A stretch of DNA of 25,611 nt from JAUXFK01 sp034189035. GTDB lineage: Bacteria > Desulfobacterota > UBA8473. The notes under the pieces were generated by a model that saw only the letters and a program-made list of their open reading frames with translations, had not been told where the DNA came from and ran no database searches. A program made the translations under genes and the position numbers. How positions within the stretch are numbered: the stretch's first letter is position 1; each line of letters begins with the position of its first letter. Positions 1 to 8,141 of the stretch are shown one piece after another. The stretch covers positions 1 through 25,611 of the forward strand of contig JAXHVA010000060.1 in NCBI GenBank assembly GCA_034189035.1. Direction: 5' to 3'.

Positions 1-81
1 TCGCCGATTGGTGCAAGGGTTTTTGAAGAAACATGCAAAATTGCTTGCACTTTCGGCCAACCTATTAACACATATAAATAA
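1..81 (+). other. Possible 3' end of an ORF cut by the window edge
   Basis: Frame 1 is open from the first base to a TAA at 79-81 and gives 26 residues ending in GQPINTYK. It could be the C-terminus of a gene that starts outside the window, or chance. I do not recognise the sequence. The rest of 82-383 shows no gene, only the hairpin at 265-289. Confidence 0.15.
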
Positions 82-264
82 ATATATCAACTCATTAACG
101 CTTATTCAGCAGGCCTTATTTAGAAAGAACTCCAGGCTGAAAGGCATAAATCGGCATGGCAGTCAACCAGAATAGGAAAAAGTAAGCTTTAAAAAAGCAT
201 GCTAACCAGTCCATGCAGACCAACTTGGTATCCCGCGCCGCTCATGACGTCGCTTTGTGATCTT

Positions 265-289
265 CCAAACGGCGGATGCTGCCGTTTGG
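265..289. repeat. Short perfect inverted repeat (hairpin)
   Basis: CCAAACGGC and its exact reverse complement GCCGTTTGG are separated by 7 bases. The 9-bp GC-containing stem could form a hairpin. Neither side carries a clear T run, so it is a poor match to an intrinsic terminator. It lies about 95 bases beyond the stop of the ferredoxin remnant, which ends at 384 on the minus strand. Confidence 0.4.
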
Positions 290-383
290 GATTGCATTTG
301 AAGTTCAGGGAAAAGTACTCAAATGCATTTATTGATTGAGGGACGAGCAAGAAGAGAGAATCTAAAACATGGAGATATAAAAT

Positions 384-670
384 CTATACAGCTTGAGGCG
401 ACGATGAAGGATCATACTTGCTCATCAGGAAAATCGACTTCGCGGGGCAGGCAAGCATGGAAGCACCAACACCGATGCATTTTTCTGGTCGAACCGGTTT
501 TGCTACCCCTTCTACAATAACTAATACATTTTTTGGCCCAAGTTTCTTACAAAGGTTGACGCAATGCCGGCAAGCCATGCACTGCGCAGTATTAACTCTG
601 AAATATTCCCTTTCACGAATATGCAGCCGTAAGCCTCGGCAGTTTCGAGTTCGACCCTAGTTTCACTCAT
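384..670 (-). pseudogene. Dicluster-type ferredoxin, frameshifted and missing second-cluster ligands
   Basis: A minus-strand gene starts at ATG 668-670 behind a good ribosome site (AAAGGAG, 7 bases before the ATG) with MSETRVELETAEAYGCIFVK. The frame is then lost near the CCC run at 608-610. The downstream frame continues with EYFRVNTAQCMACRHCVNLC to a stop at 384. Together this is about 94 residues, a normal size for a small bacterial ferredoxin. The first cluster motif C-x2-C-x2-C-x3-C is intact. The second reads KCIGVGASMLACP, where the second and third cysteines are Val and Ser, so a second [4Fe-4S] cluster could not be held normally. The indel plus lost ligands suggest a decaying electron carrier. 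Homology to ferredoxins is clear from the cysteine pattern, but its partner enzyme is unknown; the nearest metabolic gene is the thiolase at 1888-3093. A sequencing error could explain the frameshift but not both substitutions. Confidence 0.6.
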
Positions 671-791
671 TTATGCACTCCTTTCTTATGAAATGAAAAA
701 TCTCTATCTCCATTGCTTATGAAGAATGATAATCACCTCAATCTTATATGGTCAATTATGCACTTTTTGGTAACTGCCGGAGGCTATTCCC

Positions 792-917
792 GTGAGAGCT
801 ATCGAGATCTTTCAGCAAATAATGAAATATAAATGGACTCTTATGATCCTGGACAAATTTCATAATGATAGTAGACGTCTCGTGGAGCTCAGACGCTCTG
901 TCAATAACTTAATAAAT
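792..917 (+). pseudogene. HxlR-type winged-helix regulator, truncated N-terminal remnant
   Basis: A GTG at 792 lies 9 bases after a GGAGG ribosome site. It opens a frame reading VRAIEIFQQIMKYKWTLMIL and then RRLVELRRSVNN. HxlR/DUF24 regulators share the core KWTLLIL...RF.ELRRSI..I, which spans the first helices of the winged helix. The match stops after ELRRSVNN; the recognition helix, wing and dimer helix are missing. The frame runs directly into MazF-like sequence (NLDPTIG) and stops at 939-941. I read this as a deletion joining the start of an HxlR gene to a mazF gene. It is probably non-functional. The family call rests on one short motif. Confidence 0.45.
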
Positions 918-1211
918 CTCGATCCAACTATAGGTTTATAGGTTCTGAAATTCAGGATACCTGGCCCTGTTTGATAATTTCACCTCATGAAATGAATCAA
1001 CATATTCGCGTAGTCATTATTGCCCCAATGGCCATGGCCGGAAAGGACTACCCCAATCTAATAAAATGCAGATTCAAAAAGAAAAAGGACAAATCGTTTT
1101 AGATCAAATACGAACAATAGATAAAATATGCTTGATAAAAAACTCGGCAAGATTGATCCAAAAACTCAGACATAAGTTATTTCCATTTTACGAAGACTAT
1201 TTGTATTTTAA
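915..1211 (+). pseudogene. MazF/PemK-type endoribonuclease toxin, degraded
   Basis: Reading across three frame changes recovers a near-complete MazF: NLDPTIG (915-935), SEIQDTWPCLIISPHEMNQH and VVIIAPM (944-1050), GQIVLDQIRTIDK (1087-1125), then KLGKIDPKTQT, a TAA, and VISILRRLFVF ending at TAA 1209-1211. These match the family landmarks: the LDPT..GSEIQ..RPC start, the VIIAP strand, and the GQIVLDQIRT(I/V)DK segment with its conserved Arg. The first frameshift is an exact 8-bp tandem duplication of TATAGGTT at 929-944; removing one copy restores the frame. The other two fall in A-rich runs near 1076-1087 and 1136-1142. An in-frame TAA at the position usually occupied by Glu completes the damage. 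No antitoxin is visible; its place is taken by the HxlR fragment. MazF normally cleaves mRNA at short motifs, but this copy cannot be active. Confidence 0.75.
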
Positions 1212-1507
1212 GCTTGAGCTCGTAATGAAAATCGAAAACTGACCCTCTGTGATTACTGAAAATTCCTCCCTCTCTTGAATATTAGTAGGAGTGTGTATTC
1301 CGCTGAAAGTTTCCACCTAATCTGATTTTTAGTTTCCACTTTTCATAGCAAAGAAATACCTTCCCTTTCTAGTATATTGAGTAAATAATAGGGGTTGTGG
1401 AGACTGTGGGCAACCTGAAGCATGAAGTTTGCCCAAGTTCTGTTGGTAACTCGGAGCAAAGCGGAGGGTTATCCATAGAACGTCTGTATCCATAACCTTT
1501 TCGGTTA
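1212..1507. other. Non-coding tract resembling mobile-element flank
   Basis: No credible ORF covers this stretch. It contains phrases of the kind seen at ends of IS21-like elements in related bacteria (a GATTACTGAAAATT block near 1250, then a pyrimidine-rich strand and a TTTTAGTTTCCACTTTT block near 1326). It also holds a short inverted repeat, TGGGCAA...TTTGCCCA, at about 1407-1436. The IS21 likeness is from memory of such flanks and is weak. No transposase remnant is readable. Confidence 0.25.
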
Positions 1508-1542
1508 CTGAAGCGTCTCTTTTCAGAAAGCTAAACTGTTAC
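1508..1542 (-). repeat. Partial copy (one end) of the dispersed palindromic repeat family
   Basis: These bases are the reverse complement of 10182-10216, the left end of the largest repeat copy, over about 34 positions with a single mismatch. The shared end begins GTAACAGTTTAGC. Only this end is present here; the inner part seen in other copies is absent. Confidence 0.7.
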
Positions 1543-1720
1543 CAATCAACAATATTTGTGTTTCCCTCTAATGTACTTAGGACACTTTGACTTGCTTTGT
1601 TCTTCATGCTTTGGAATAAAGGACGGTGGTGCAAGAAGTGCCTGAAAGATTAATAGCAAGGGAAGATATGGCCCAATTGGCCGTGGAAAATTGGGGATGA
1701 ATGGGGCAGAAGTTCCCCAC

Positions 1721-1822
1721 TCTAAACGGGCTGTTGCCTAAACGGAAATTCTTTTGAGCGATCATCAAAAAGCTTCGTATAAGAATGATTGGAATTTCCA
1801 TTTGGGCAACAGCCCGTTTAGA
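1721..1822. repeat. Long imperfect inverted repeat, possible small MITE-like unit
   Basis: Arms at 1721-1751 and 1792-1822 are reverse complements at 29 of 31 positions, with a 40-base loop between. Each arm starts TCTAAACGGGCTGTTGCC. The unit sits 66 bases past the thiolase stop. It could be a small non-autonomous element, a strong hairpin in the thiolase 3' region, or both. It is unrelated to the GTAACAGTTTAGC repeat family. Bases 1543-1720 show no gene. Confidence 0.65.
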
Positions 1823-1887
1823 CCCAACAGCCTATTTAGTATCCATATCAAGAAGACCCCCTGCACAGTGAGCCCCTTGTGTCTGAA

Positions 1888-3093
1888 CTATATCCTCTCA
1901 ATGATTGTTGTTGTTCCCTGTCCTCCACCACCACAGAGAGTCGCACACCCATACCTGGCATTGTTCATCTCCAGGATTCGGGCCAGTGTACCGGTGAGTC
2001 TGATTCCGGAGGCAGCCAATGGATGCCCAATTGCAGTTGCTCCGCCCTTTACATTAACCTTGTCGGGATCGATGCCCAGTTTCTTTATGGCATACACAAC
2101 CACTATAGTGAATGCCTCGTTTATCTCCCAAAAGTCTATGTCGCTGACCTTCAAGCCTGCGTGTCTTAGCGCAACCTCAGTTGCAGGAACAGGCCCCTTG
2201 CCCATGACACTGGGCTCGACGCCAGCCCACCCCATGGATACGATCCTCGCCATAGGTTTGAGACCATATTCCGCAGCTTTCTTCTTCGACATCAATATCA
2301 TTGCTGTGGCTCCGGCATTGAGGGGAGATGAGTTACCCGCAGTAATGACGCCATCGGGTTTGAAGGCAGGTTTGAGAGCTGCAGTGTCTTCTAAATTTGC
2401 GCCTCTTCTCAGCGACAGGTCTGCATCGATTATCTTCTTGCTGCCATCGGACATGATTGCCTCTACTGACGTCAACTCATCCTTGAAATAGCCCTCGTCT
2501 ACGGCCTTCTCTGTGAGGTTATGCGACCTGACACCCCACCTGTCCAAGTCCTCTTTAGTTATCCCAAATTCCTCTTTGGCCTCCTCAAAGAGCTTCTCTG
2601 CAGTGAGCCCCATGTTCATGGTGACCATGAGATCATACTTTTTTGCATACTCGGGTTGCATCAGAGTTGGGGTTGCCCCTGCATGAGGATTGTACTGTAA
2701 ATCCATACCGAGGTGGGTCATGTGCTCCATACCACAGGCAATACAGACATCCGAATACCCGAGTTCAATCTCCATGGCACTCCGGTGGATGGCAGACATG
2801 CCAGAGCAGCAAACGCGGTCTATGGCTTGTGCAGGCACAGTAATAGGTAAATCAGCGAGCATATTTATTATTCTTCCACCAAGGAGCATCTGCTCTCCAG
2901 CCTGCATGGTGCATCCTGTGACAACATCATTAATATCAGCTGGATTGATCTTTGTTCGCTCAATCAACTTTGTTACAAGCATTCCTGCCAGATCCGCAGA
3001 ATACACCTTGTCGTACACGTCCTTCTCCGGTTGCGCCGGTCTCGATCTTGAGAACGGGCTCCGCAGATAATCTACTATTACCACATTTTCCAT
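1888..3093 (-). CDS. Thiolase (acetyl-CoA acyltransferase/acetyltransferase family)
   Basis: This 401-residue protein has the length and full motif set of cytosolic thiolases, which condense two acyl-CoAs or cleave 3-ketoacyl-CoA with CoA. The nucleophile region is DRVCCSGMSAIH, with Cys95 aligned to the acyl-accepting Cys; the following Cys96 replaces the usual Gly or Ser. The C-terminal catalytic motifs are present: NEAF, GGATAIGHPLAASGIR with His357, and CGGGGQG with Cys387. The start ATG has a strong ribosome site (AAGGAGG) 5 bases upstream. It stands about 300 bases downstream of an acyl-CoA synthetase alpha subunit on the same strand, suggesting acyl-CoA metabolism such as beta-oxidation or acetoacetyl-CoA formation. 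The motifs do not separate a degradative (FadA) from a biosynthetic (AtoB/PhaA) role. No hydroxyacyl-CoA dehydrogenase or hydratase is nearby. Confidence 0.93.
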   Translation of the reverse strand: MENVVIVDYLRSPFSRSRPAQPEKDVYDKVYSADLAGMLVTKLIERTKINPADINDVVTGCTMQAGEQMLLGGRIINMLADLPITVPAQAIDRVCCSGMSAIHRSAMEIELGYSDVCIACGMEHMTHLGMDLQYNPHAGATPTLMQPEYAKKYDLMVTMNMGLTAEKLFEEAKEEFGITKEDLDRWGVRSHNLTEKAVDEGYFKDELTSVEAIMSDGSKKIIDADLSLRRGANLEDTAALKPAFKPDGVITAGNSSPLNAGATAMILMSKKKAAEYGLKPMARIVSMGWAGVEPSVMGKGPVPATEVALRHAGLKVSDIDFWEINEAFTIVVVYAIKKLGIDPDKVNVKGGATAIGHPLAASGIRLTGTLARILEMNNARYGCATLCGGGGQGTTTIIERI

Positions 3094-3402
3094 TTCTTAC
3101 CTCCTTCTTTAAATGAATGTACATCCGTAAATAGGATTTTTGGGGAAAGGGCTCTTGAGAGTTTCCGATTCATAAATAAGGAATTTTTTTTGAGCAAGGC
3201 TACATCGGAGTTTACGCCAAGGCGTATATTGTGGTACGTTGCGGGCTGAAACCTAAGAACAAAGAAGCTCAAGAGAAAAAGACTTATCTATGGATGAAAA
3301 CTGGCTATGGTTTAAGCAAGCCCTGCCTGTAATACAGGACGAGGAGTAATCCCAATATAACTCCTAGATTGTTTCATTTTATTTTTTGACTTTTAAACCA
3401 AA
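3094..3402. other. Intergenic region between thiolase and acyl-CoA synthetase genes
   Basis: No gene is supported. On the plus strand a TTG near 3189 behind AAGGAA opens LSKATSEFTPRRILWYVAG and stops, and the next frame stays open to about 3349 (GLKPKNKEAQEKKTYLWMK). This could be a frameshifted remnant of an unknown gene, but I cannot assign it. A CCTGTAATACAGG palindrome lies at about 3327-3339, beyond the synthetase stop. Confidence 0.3.
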
Positions 3403-4833
3403 TCAATGGCTTCTTCTCCAGTATCCATGTTTCAAAGAGAGTATCTGTGCGATCTCATCGAGGCGGTTGTATATCCTCAATCCTTCTCTATTGAGATCAT
3501 GAACAGCCTGACTCTCCCAGGGCGAAAAAAGACTCCCTATCATCACGGGTTTATCAATCTCCTTTTGGAGATCACTCACCTTCTTTATCATCTCTTTTTC
3601 AAAATCTGTAAAGAACTTCCATTGCGATGAAGAATCATCCTTATGAATTCCGGGTCTTCCTAGGCCATGGAGTATCAAGGCATCTATCTCCTTTGAACGC
3701 AGAATTGTTCGACCAATCTCTGATAACATCTCAGGGGTAAAGGAGCCTATCCCGGCAGCACCAATATCAACCGGATTTTTTGTGGATGCCCGTATTGGCA
3801 TCCCGATATCCCTCAGTTTTTTCTGAAGAGTGAGGCTCAATTCCGGGACCCTTAAGCCAAACTCTTCCAGGCAGTCTGTGAGGGGTACACCCCAGGAACC
3901 GCCCATAGTGATTATAGCCACACAATTTCCCCTTATAGACGGGCTTTCAAGTAGAGAATGAGCCAAAGGCAGGAGAAGCTCCATGGTTGGTGAAAGTACC
4001 AAATTTGCCTGATGAAATGCACCCTCATATATCCCACCTTGACTTGCTATAGCTCCAGTATGACTATACGCTGCCCGAACACCTCCGATTGTCTTCCCTG
4101 CCTTGTGAATAACAATCGGTTTTTTCTTGGCCACACGACGTGCAACTTCCATAAAATGCTTCCCATTACGAACGGTTTCAAGGTACATTACAACACCACT
4201 CACCTGTGGGTCTGCTCCGAAGTGATTCAGAAAGTCCGTTACCTGGAGGTCACACTCGTTTCCGGTATGTATGAACTTGCCCACCCCCATTTTTCGAGCA
4301 TATCCCGAAGACAAGAGGTCGTAAAAGGCGTACCCACCCTGACATACAGCTGCAAGTTGAGTTGGGAAGAGGTGTTCAGTAGATGAACCTGAGGCATTGA
4401 AACCCGAATGGAGGTTAAAAGTGCCACTTACATTGGGGCCGAGGATCCGCATCCCATACGAACGGGCAGTCTCTGCTAAAGTCTCCTCTCTGTCTCGTCC
4501 CCCTTCCACTGCCTCACCAAAACCTGCTGTTATTATAGTGATACCCCGTATACCCTTCTCCCCGCAGTCCTGGATACATTCCTCAATCGAATCTTCAGGT
4601 ATGGCTATTACAGCCAGATCTACAGGGGATGGAATTTTCCTTATATTGGGGAAGGCTCGGATACCATATACAGATTGTACACGACGATTTACTGGATAGA
4701 CCTTTCCTGAATATTGAATGGACTGTAAGCTATTCATTATTAGCGATCCCCATGCCCCTGGCCTCTCTGTAGCACCTATGACAGCAACACTTCTTGGTTG
4801 AAGAAAGACATCGAGTTCCTTATTCATTCTCAT
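3403..4833 (-). CDS. NDP-forming acyl-CoA synthetase, alpha subunit (CoA-binding domain protein)
   Basis: The 476-residue product matches the alpha subunit of ADP-forming acetyl/acyl-CoA synthetases, which convert acyl-CoA, ADP and phosphate to acid, ATP and CoA, or the reverse. Residues 8-130 are a CoA-binding Rossmann domain (SVAVIGATERPGAWG, YPVNR, AVIAIPED, ITAGFGE, LGPNVSG). Residues 155-300 and 305-470 are two succinyl-CoA-synthetase-like flavodoxin domains. His258 in AAYSHTGA is the expected phosphohistidine. The usual SQSG loop reads CQGGYAF here. The start ATG follows AAAGGAG. The ATP-grasp beta subunit, needed for the phosphoryl transfer, is neither fused nor adjacent, so it must be encoded elsewhere or the protein works differently. 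The substrate is not predictable from this sequence; the nearby thiolase suggests an acyl-CoA catabolic setting. Confidence 0.88.
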   Translation of the reverse strand: MRMNKELDVFLQPRSVAVIGATERPGAWGSLIMNSLQSIQYSGKVYPVNRRVQSVYGIRAFPNIRKIPSPVDLAVIAIPEDSIEECIQDCGEKGIRGITIITAGFGEAVEGGRDREETLAETARSYGMRILGPNVSGTFNLHSGFNASGSSTEHLFPTQLAAVCQGGYAFYDLLSSGYARKMGVGKFIHTGNECDLQVTDFLNHFGADPQVSGVVMYLETVRNGKHFMEVARRVAKKKPIVIHKAGKTIGGVRAAYSHTGAIASQGGIYEGAFHQANLVLSPTMELLLPLAHSLLESPSIRGNCVAIITMGGSWGVPLTDCLEEFGLRVPELSLTLQKKLRDIGMPIRASTKNPVDIGAAGIGSFTPEMLSEIGRTILRSKEIDALILHGLGRPGIHKDDSSSQWKFFTDFEKEMIKKVSDLQKEIDKPVMIGSLFSPWESQAVHDLNREGLRIYNRLDEIAQILSLKHGYWRRSH

Positions 4834-4919
4834 ACCGACTCCTTTTAATAAAATTCAGTATACGTATCGCTAAATACGATTCTGTTTTCTAAATTCATTC
4901 GTAATCCTTCCCCCTAGCA

Positions 4920-6074
4920 CTATCTCCCTCTTTGATCTCGCTTTACATTGGGCTTGTCCGGATGGGGATAGGGATGTCGCCATGTATCCTCTGGAAATAT
5001 GTCGGAGAGTTTGCCGAAGCTTTTCTCGTATTCACTGATCAATCTATCCTCAGCATCATAATCAAACCGATCACCCAAGCGCTGTTCAGTCTCCCCTCCT
5101 CGGTCGGGCGGATTATCCAAGTAATATTGAACGGTCTTTTTAGGGCCATATATTGCCTTGAATATATCTTTGTATCCTAGTTGAGTCTTGATCTTTTTTA
5201 GATCCAGTATTCTGTGGTGAAGTTGCCCGGACTTCTTTGCAAAAGGGCGGATTGCCATTCCGTAAGGTACAGATGGTGTTGCAAGTTTTGCGGGAATATC
5301 CATTCAAATTCATAATCCATTACCTCTGATATGGTCTCTATCCAGTCTTTCAAACTCAATGCATCTTCATCTGCTACATTGTATACCTGTCCGGCGGATT
5401 CTTCCGGATGATCTACACACAAGAATAACCCATGTGCCATGTTTTCCGAATATCCTCTCGATTCGATAATAAGTCCACCATCGGCGACAATCAGCCTTTT
5501 CCTACCGTCGAGTATACGGCGGATTATACTCCATTCGCCTGGAATAAGCTGCCTTGGCCCGTAAATCATAGGAAAACTGCATATTGAGGCTTTATAATAC
5601 CCCAAGTGGTGGTGTTCCATAACATTCAGTTCTGTATTTGCCAGAAGGTTGGAAAATCGGAAAAAGGCATCTCTTTCTAATCCGTCTGGCTCAGGGCTAG
5701 TCACCAATGGTGCATTTTCGGGAATGAGAAAAGAAGAATCAGCTGGATTTGGATTCTGCCTTGGATGAAGCCACCTCCTGTATACGGCAGCACCTCCTGC
5801 ACATATCAATCTTTCGGTTCTTTCTCTCATCACTTCTGCAATATAACGCAACCTCCCGTACATCACTATGACAATGCCAAAAGTACGTGCCCCCAAGGTC
5901 TCGTTAAGGGTTTCAATAAAATGGGGATCACCGTGCAAATGTTCTATATCTGAGGGCAGGTCTATCTCATGAGTTCCGCGATGAAGGATGGCGACTTTAT
6001 ACCCTCGTTTCAACAACCCGTCGAGTACAAACGGGCCTGTGGGTCCAATGCCCCCCTATAACCAATACTTTCAT
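4920..6074 (-). pseudogene. NAD-dependent epimerase/dehydratase (extended SDR), two frameshifts
   Basis: Three reading frames join into one SDR-like protein of about 384 residues. The start MKVLVIGG at 6074 has a good ribosome site (AAGGAG). A run of six G (plus-strand C at 6051-6056) is one base too long: dropping a base restores IGGIGPTGPFVLDGLLKRGY, the dinucleotide-binding glycine loop. The second segment runs to about 5305 with RLICAGGAAVYRR, YYKASICSFPMIYGPRQL and GQVYNVADEDALSLKDW, landmarks of nucleotide-sugar epimerases and reductases. A second frameshift near 5300-5310 is needed to continue as DIPAKLATPSVPYGMAIRPF to the stop at 4920. Two frameshifts in otherwise conserved sequence suggest a recent pseudogene or two assembly errors. 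The homopolymer site could also be slippage-prone. Its substrate is unknown. Confidence 0.7.
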
Positions 6075-6376
6075 TTTGGCTCCTTGTCCTGCTTGTTGAG
6101 ACTGTCTTGTGTACATTTCATGATACGCTGATTGGAACCAGTTTGTAAACCTCCCCTCCCTGATACGAGTTGCGAATAAATATTTCCTATATTCCAATAA
6201 GTTAGAATATGCATCAATCGCCCCGCTCGCATCATGATATAGTGGAATATTTTTCACGGAGTCATGAAATCGCCCCGAAATCTTCATATTGTGTAAAAGA
6301 TACAGCAAAGATCACCTTAGTCGCAGATAATTCAATCATCTTTAGATTCTGTCAATCATTGCATATTCTTTTCTTA
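6075..6376 (-). other. Gap between ABC permease and epimerase; uncertain small ORF
   Basis: A minus-strand frame is open from about 6308 into the epimerase start, with protein-like composition (AYSNLLEYRKYLFATRIR near the middle). No ribosome site precedes its possible starts, a TTG at 6308 and an ATG at 6287, and I do not recognise it. It may be an untranslated leader or a remnant. Nothing else is evident in the interval. Confidence 0.25.
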
Positions 6377-7168
6377 TTACTTGATCAACCGGCGATGCAT
6401 AACAAATATGGCCAATGGAAAGAACAAAATTGAAAAAACTAAAAGATATCCGATATTCCATAAGAGGTCAAAACCCATAACACCAAAGCTAAAAGACCGA
6501 GTAAGTGTAACCAGATGAGTTAGAGGAAGCACTATGGCAAGTTTTTGTGCCCAAAACGGCAGATTTTCAATAGGAAAGAATGTGCCACTGAATAAGAACA
6601 TAGGTGTAATGAACAGAAATATAGGCAAATTGAATATCTCAATCCTCGGCACAATACCTGTGAAGAACATTCCGATAGATCCAAAAGCTATGCCACCCAA
6701 TAGGGCTAAGGGGATGATAAGGAGCCCATGGGGGTATGTAATGAGACCAAAACAGCTGATAACAGCTACCATTACAAGTGAAGCAATCACGGATTTGGTA
6801 GCTCCCCATATGATTTCTCCGGTTATAATCTCTTCTAAAGTAAGGGGGGTTGCCAAGATCGCATCGAAGGTTTTTTGATAATACATACGAACAAAAGAGG
6901 CAAAGGTATTTTCAAAAAAGGCGTTGTACATGATATTGACAGCGATTAGTGCCGGCGCAATAAATCGCACATAAGGTATCTCAGAGTTGTGATACGCAAC
7001 CTTCCCAATCAGTACACCGAGTCCAACACCAAAGGCCAATATATAAAAGAGAGGTTCAAGAAGGGGGGGAAGAAAGCTTATCTTCCAAGTCTTACGATAC
7101 ACAGTAAGGTTTCTCTGCCAAACTCGAATGTATCTTCTAGAGATTCTTGATGAAATTTTTCTCATCAT
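6377..7168 (-). CDS. ABC-2 type transporter permease
   Basis: The product is a 263-residue membrane protein of the ABC-2 family, which exports polysaccharides, drugs or other amphiphiles with a partner ATPase. After a basic N-terminus there are six hydrophobic segments at roughly 31-55, 66-84, 125-146, 150-170, 181-200 and 235-256. The NodJ/DrrB-type signature MFLFSGTFFPIENLP lies at 190-204, followed by the usual LPLTHLV. An open frame extends upstream, but the ATG at 7166-7168 overlaps the ATPase stop as ATGA, and this gives the family length, so I chose it. An adjacent ATG at 7163-7165 is an alternative. The overlap indicates translational coupling with the ATPase. The cargo is unknown; the pentapeptide-repeat gene upstream hints at export of a toxic compound. 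Confidence 0.9.
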   Translation of the reverse strand: MMRKISSRISRRYIRVWQRNLTVYRKTWKISFLPPLLEPLFYILAFGVGLGVLIGKVAYHNSEIPYVRFIAPALIAVNIMYNAFFENTFASFVRMYYQKTFDAILATPLTLEEIITGEIIWGATKSVIASLVMVAVISCFGLITYPHGLLIIPLALLGGIAFGSIGMFFTGIVPRIEIFNLPIFLFITPMFLFSGTFFPIENLPFWAQKLAIVLPLTHLVTLTRSFSFGVMGFDLLWNIGYLLVFSILFFPLAIFVMHRRLIK

Positions 7169-8076
7169 TCTCTGAGGCCTCTGCCCGTTAACTTCAAGAA
7201 CACATCTTCCAATGTGGCCATTCGTAAAATGCATCCCTCATTACAGTATGTATTGCTGATATATTGAAACAGGTCACTGCTTTCTTCAGAATAGATGATA
7301 AGACGATGTCCCATATCCTCATAAACGAATCGTTCGGACTGCAAATATCTTCGCAACTCATTGGTGGGTTCTTCGACCTCAATGACAGTACTCCCGATAT
7401 GTTTCCGAATAAGCTCAATGGGTTTATCTAAAACCAATATGCGACCATGATCCATAATAATGAGTCGATCACAAAGACGGGAAGCTTCATCCATATAATG
7501 GGTGGTTAGTAATATAGAAAGTCCCTTTGACCTGAGCTCTTCCATTCGTTCCCATACCTGGTGTCGTGATTGGGGGTCAAGACCGGTTGTAGGTTCATCG
7601 AGAATCAAAAGCTCCGGATCATTTATGAGTGCACGTGCGAAAACGAGCCTACGAATCATCCCTCCTGAGAGTTCGTTCATCTTGTCTTCCTCACGATGTT
7701 CCAATGCCATAAACTCTAGGAGTTCTTTTGCTTTTCTGTGTGCTTTCTTATGAGCGATATCGAAATAACGCCCATAAACCTCGAGATTTTGAAGCACGCT
7801 CAAATCTGGATCGAGATTGTTCTCCTGCTGACAGACACCTACGCGAGATTTTATTGTCCGAAATCCTTTGGTTATATCGAGACCAAAGACCTTAAGTTTA
7901 CCTCCTGTTAAGGGTGAAAAGCCATAGATCATACGAATAGTTGAGGTTTTGCCTGCACCGTTTGGCCCCAGTATCCCAAAACACTCGCCTTTTCTTACTT
8001 GAAAGTATATCTTATCTACTGCAATGAAATTGTCGAATCTCTTCGTAAGACCTTCTGCCTCAATAATGTATTGCAT
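7165..8076 (-). CDS. ABC transporter ATP-binding protein (NodI/DrrA-like)
   Basis: This 303-residue nucleotide-binding subunit powers the ABC-2 permease encoded immediately downstream. All ABC ATPase motifs are present: Walker A GPNGAGKTS at 37-45, Q-loop GVCQQ near 80-84, signature LSGGM at 136-140, Walker B LLILDEP with Asp160 and Glu161, D-loop GLDP, and the switch His193 in TTHYMDEA. Residues beyond about 215 form the small C-terminal domain typical of DrrA/CcmA-type exporters, ending in ATLEDVFLKLTGRGL. The start follows a modest AGGG ribosome site. The stop TGA overlaps the permease start. It is 65 bases downstream of the pentapeptide-repeat gene on the same strand, so the three are probably one transcript. 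Confidence 0.95.
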   Translation of the reverse strand: MQYIIEAEGLTKRFDNFIAVDKIYFQVRKGECFGILGPNGAGKTSTIRMIYGFSPLTGGKLKVFGLDITKGFRTIKSRVGVCQQENNLDPDLSVLQNLEVYGRYFDIAHKKAHRKAKELLEFMALEHREEDKMNELSGGMIRRLVFARALINDPELLILDEPTTGLDPQSRHQVWERMEELRSKGLSILLTTHYMDEASRLCDRLIIMDHGRILVLDKPIELIRKHIGSTVIEVEEPTNELRRYLQSERFVYEDMGHRLIIYSEESSDLFQYISNTYCNEGCILRMATLEDVFLKLTGRGLRE

Positions 8077-8141
8077 CTCATATCCCTATAGGGCTCATCT
8101 TTACACTGCGAAGAAGTGCCCGGTTCCGTACATATCAATTC

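Noticed and set aside
418..660. 80-residue plus-strand ORF
   Set aside because: Antisense to the ferredoxin remnant, whose cysteine pattern is the real signal.
1754..2491. 245-residue plus-strand ORF
   Set aside because: It runs antisense to the thiolase, which has full catalytic motifs; its composition is that of a shadow frame.
2690..3070. 126-residue plus-strand ORF
   Set aside because: Antisense shadow of the thiolase N-terminal half.
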